Shown piece after piece: positions 63,238 to 64,000 of a stretch of DNA of 64,000 bases (positions within the stretch are counted from its first letter, which is position 1; every line of letters begins with the position of its first letter). A program made the position numbers and the translations under genes. This stretch comes from UBA7803 sp036381275 (GTDB lineage Bacteria; Pseudomonadota; Gammaproteobacteria; Pseudomonadales; Azotimanducaceae): the NCBI GenBank assembly GCA_036381275.1, contig DASVDC010000166.1:23350-87349 (forward strand), written 5' to 3'. Below the pieces are notes generated by a model, which was not told the origin of the DNA, made no database searches, and was given only the letters and a program-made list of their open reading frames with translations.

Positions 63238-63945
63238 TCAGCGGCCTGGGATCTCGGCCGGATCGATCAGCCTATGGCGGCGCCAGCCTTGCGTCAGCAG
63301 CCAGGTTGCGGCGGGTGCTACTTCGCGAATGCGCGGGGGTGAATCACCCGGGTTCCACGGCGGACGCTTCCACCCCTCGAACCACACCGCCGAGCTCGCC
63401 GGATCGAGCTGCGTCGTAGGGGGCGGCTTCCGGTGACGCTCGAAGTAATGGTGTCGGGCATTCAGCAGCACGTAGCCGAGGGCATGACGCACCTGCTTCG
63501 GCGTGCGCAGCAGCCGGTGGTGATAGCGGCCGTCCAGCACACTACCGCGCCGCGAGAACACCCGGTTCACGCACCGCGCAACCCGCGCCGCGAGGCTCTT
63601 CATGCCGCAGGCGAGCGCACGCTTCCCCTGCGCTTCAATCAGAAAGTGCAGGTGATTGTGCTGGATCGAGTAGTGCACGACACGAAAGCCCGGCCGCTCG
63701 GCGCACCGGGCGAGGCTGTATCGGAAGGCCGAGACGAAGCGCTTTCTGCGCAGGTTCGGCAAGCCCCTCTGCAGGCGCACGGTGACGTGCACGGGGCAGT
63801 GGCCGGGGATCGCCTCGCGGCACCGGTGCAGCACGCGCGCGTTGGGCCGCGCCTTCCGGCCCGCGCCGGGCCGCCAGCCGCCCCGGCCCGACGGGATCAG
63901 CACCAGCTCGGTCTGCTTCGGTCGCCGTCCGCACGCCTTTGTCAT
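63238..63945 (-). CDS. REP-associated tyrosine transposase (RAYT), intact
   Basis: A 235-aa Y1/HUH transposase of the IS200-like RAYT group. The metal motif is H98-L-H100 in QHNHLHFLIEA, and the nucleophile is likely Y158 in HALGYVLLNARHH. A single complete frame with start ATG 63945 makes it the only full RAYT in the window; four other places hold fragments of the same gene. The C-terminal tail (about residues 180-235, ending LIDPAEIPGR) is the part kept in the composite repeats. RAYTs are thought to nick and spread REP sequences, so this is the probable source of the REP islands here. Confidence 0.9.
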   Translation of the reverse strand: MTKACGRRPKQTELVLIPSGRGGWRPGAGRKARPNARVLHRCREAIPGHCPVHVTVRLQRGLPNLRRKRFVSAFRYSLARCAERPGFRVVHYSIQHNHLHFLIEAQGKRALACGMKSLAARVARCVNRVFSRRGSVLDGRYHHRLLRTPKQVRHALGYVLLNARHHYFERHRKPPPTTQLDPASSAVWFEGWKRPPWNPGDSPPRIREVAPAATWLLTQGWRRHRLIDPAEIPGR

Positions 63946-64000
63946 GCGCCCAGATTAGGGCGCTGTTCATCGCGGCGATGCCGGCGATGGCTGAAGGTGC
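63946..64000. repeat. REP-like flank upstream of the RAYT gene
   Basis: An imperfect inverted repeat GCGCCC-AGATTA-GGGCGC (63949-63966) lies directly ahead of the RAYT start, and the same sequence, reversed, is at about 51440-51480. It is a candidate recognition hairpin for this transposase. The window ends here. Confidence 0.5.

Overview
The window is high-GC bacterial DNA packed with protein genes. It contains no rRNA, no tRNA that I could recognise, and no CRISPR array. A glutaminyl-tRNA synthetase, REP repeats with a RAYT transposase, TRAP and Opp-type transporters and an ECF sigma factor paired with a DGPF protein fit a proteobacterium, most likely a gammaproteobacterium. Many genes serve acyl-CoA, aromatic and sulfate-ester catabolism (acyl-CoA dehydrogenases, crotonase, type III CoA transferase, HMG-CoA-lyase-like enzyme, Rieske oxygenase, two sulfatases, PhyH dioxygenase). 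That mix is common in environmental or host-associated marine lineages, but no species can be named from the sequence.

Layout. 1-5467 (minus) is a coenzyme F420 operon read npdG-cofE-cofD-cofC-fbiC, with a repeat island between cofC and fbiC; fbiC runs off the left edge. 5604-9191 holds a PhyH dioxygenase, a DGPF protein with an ECF42-like sigma factor, and a luciferase-like (LLM) oxidoreductase coupled to an Opp-type peptide importer (9188-12643, minus). 12855-18412 holds glucokinase, a serine hydrolase, a second LLM oxidoreductase, a small membrane protein, a crotonase and an alpha/beta hydrolase. 18594-22224 is a TatT-type TRAP operon. 22221-24192 is a Rieske oxygenase divergent from a TetR regulator. 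25013-28998 holds a PAS-GGDEF-EAL protein, YjbQ and a small hypothetical. 29150-32996 is an acyl-CoA dehydrogenase pair followed by DUF523/DUF1722 and ZIP-like genes. 32998-37699 holds a secreted beta-propeller protein, a winged-helix/TPR regulator, a membrane protein, a probable selenoprotein and a cold-shock protein. 37881-43132 holds an MFS transporter, two sulfatases and a TetR regulator. 43880-49615 holds a heterodimeric ABC exporter, a tiny gene with its own terminator, a beta-propeller protein and a Tat-exported Rieske protein. 51838-55964 is mixed metabolism. 56060-63215 is a tightly overlapping plus-strand operon: glnS, GH3 glycosidase, HMG-CoA-lyase-like, CoA transferase III, serine/threonine dehydratase. 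63238-63945 is an intact RAYT transposase.

The most notable item is a carboxymuconolactone decarboxylase/AhpD-like gene (36755-37303, minus). It is interrupted by a single in-frame TGA exactly where the second Cys of the family's CxxC motif belongs, and a hairpin sits at the right distance after the TGA to be a bacterial SECIS element. Ordinary annotation would split it into two ORFs. The second theme is repeats. Three diverged copies of a roughly 0.7-kb composite element (REP cores, a RAYT 3' relic and an end motif that is a terminal inverted repeat in one copy) lie at about 1.6, 24.3 and 43.5 kb, with a fourth partial island at 51.2-51.7 kb. A second short palindromic repeat is scattered between genes and has entered coding sequences in frame, most clearly in the linker of an ABC exporter.
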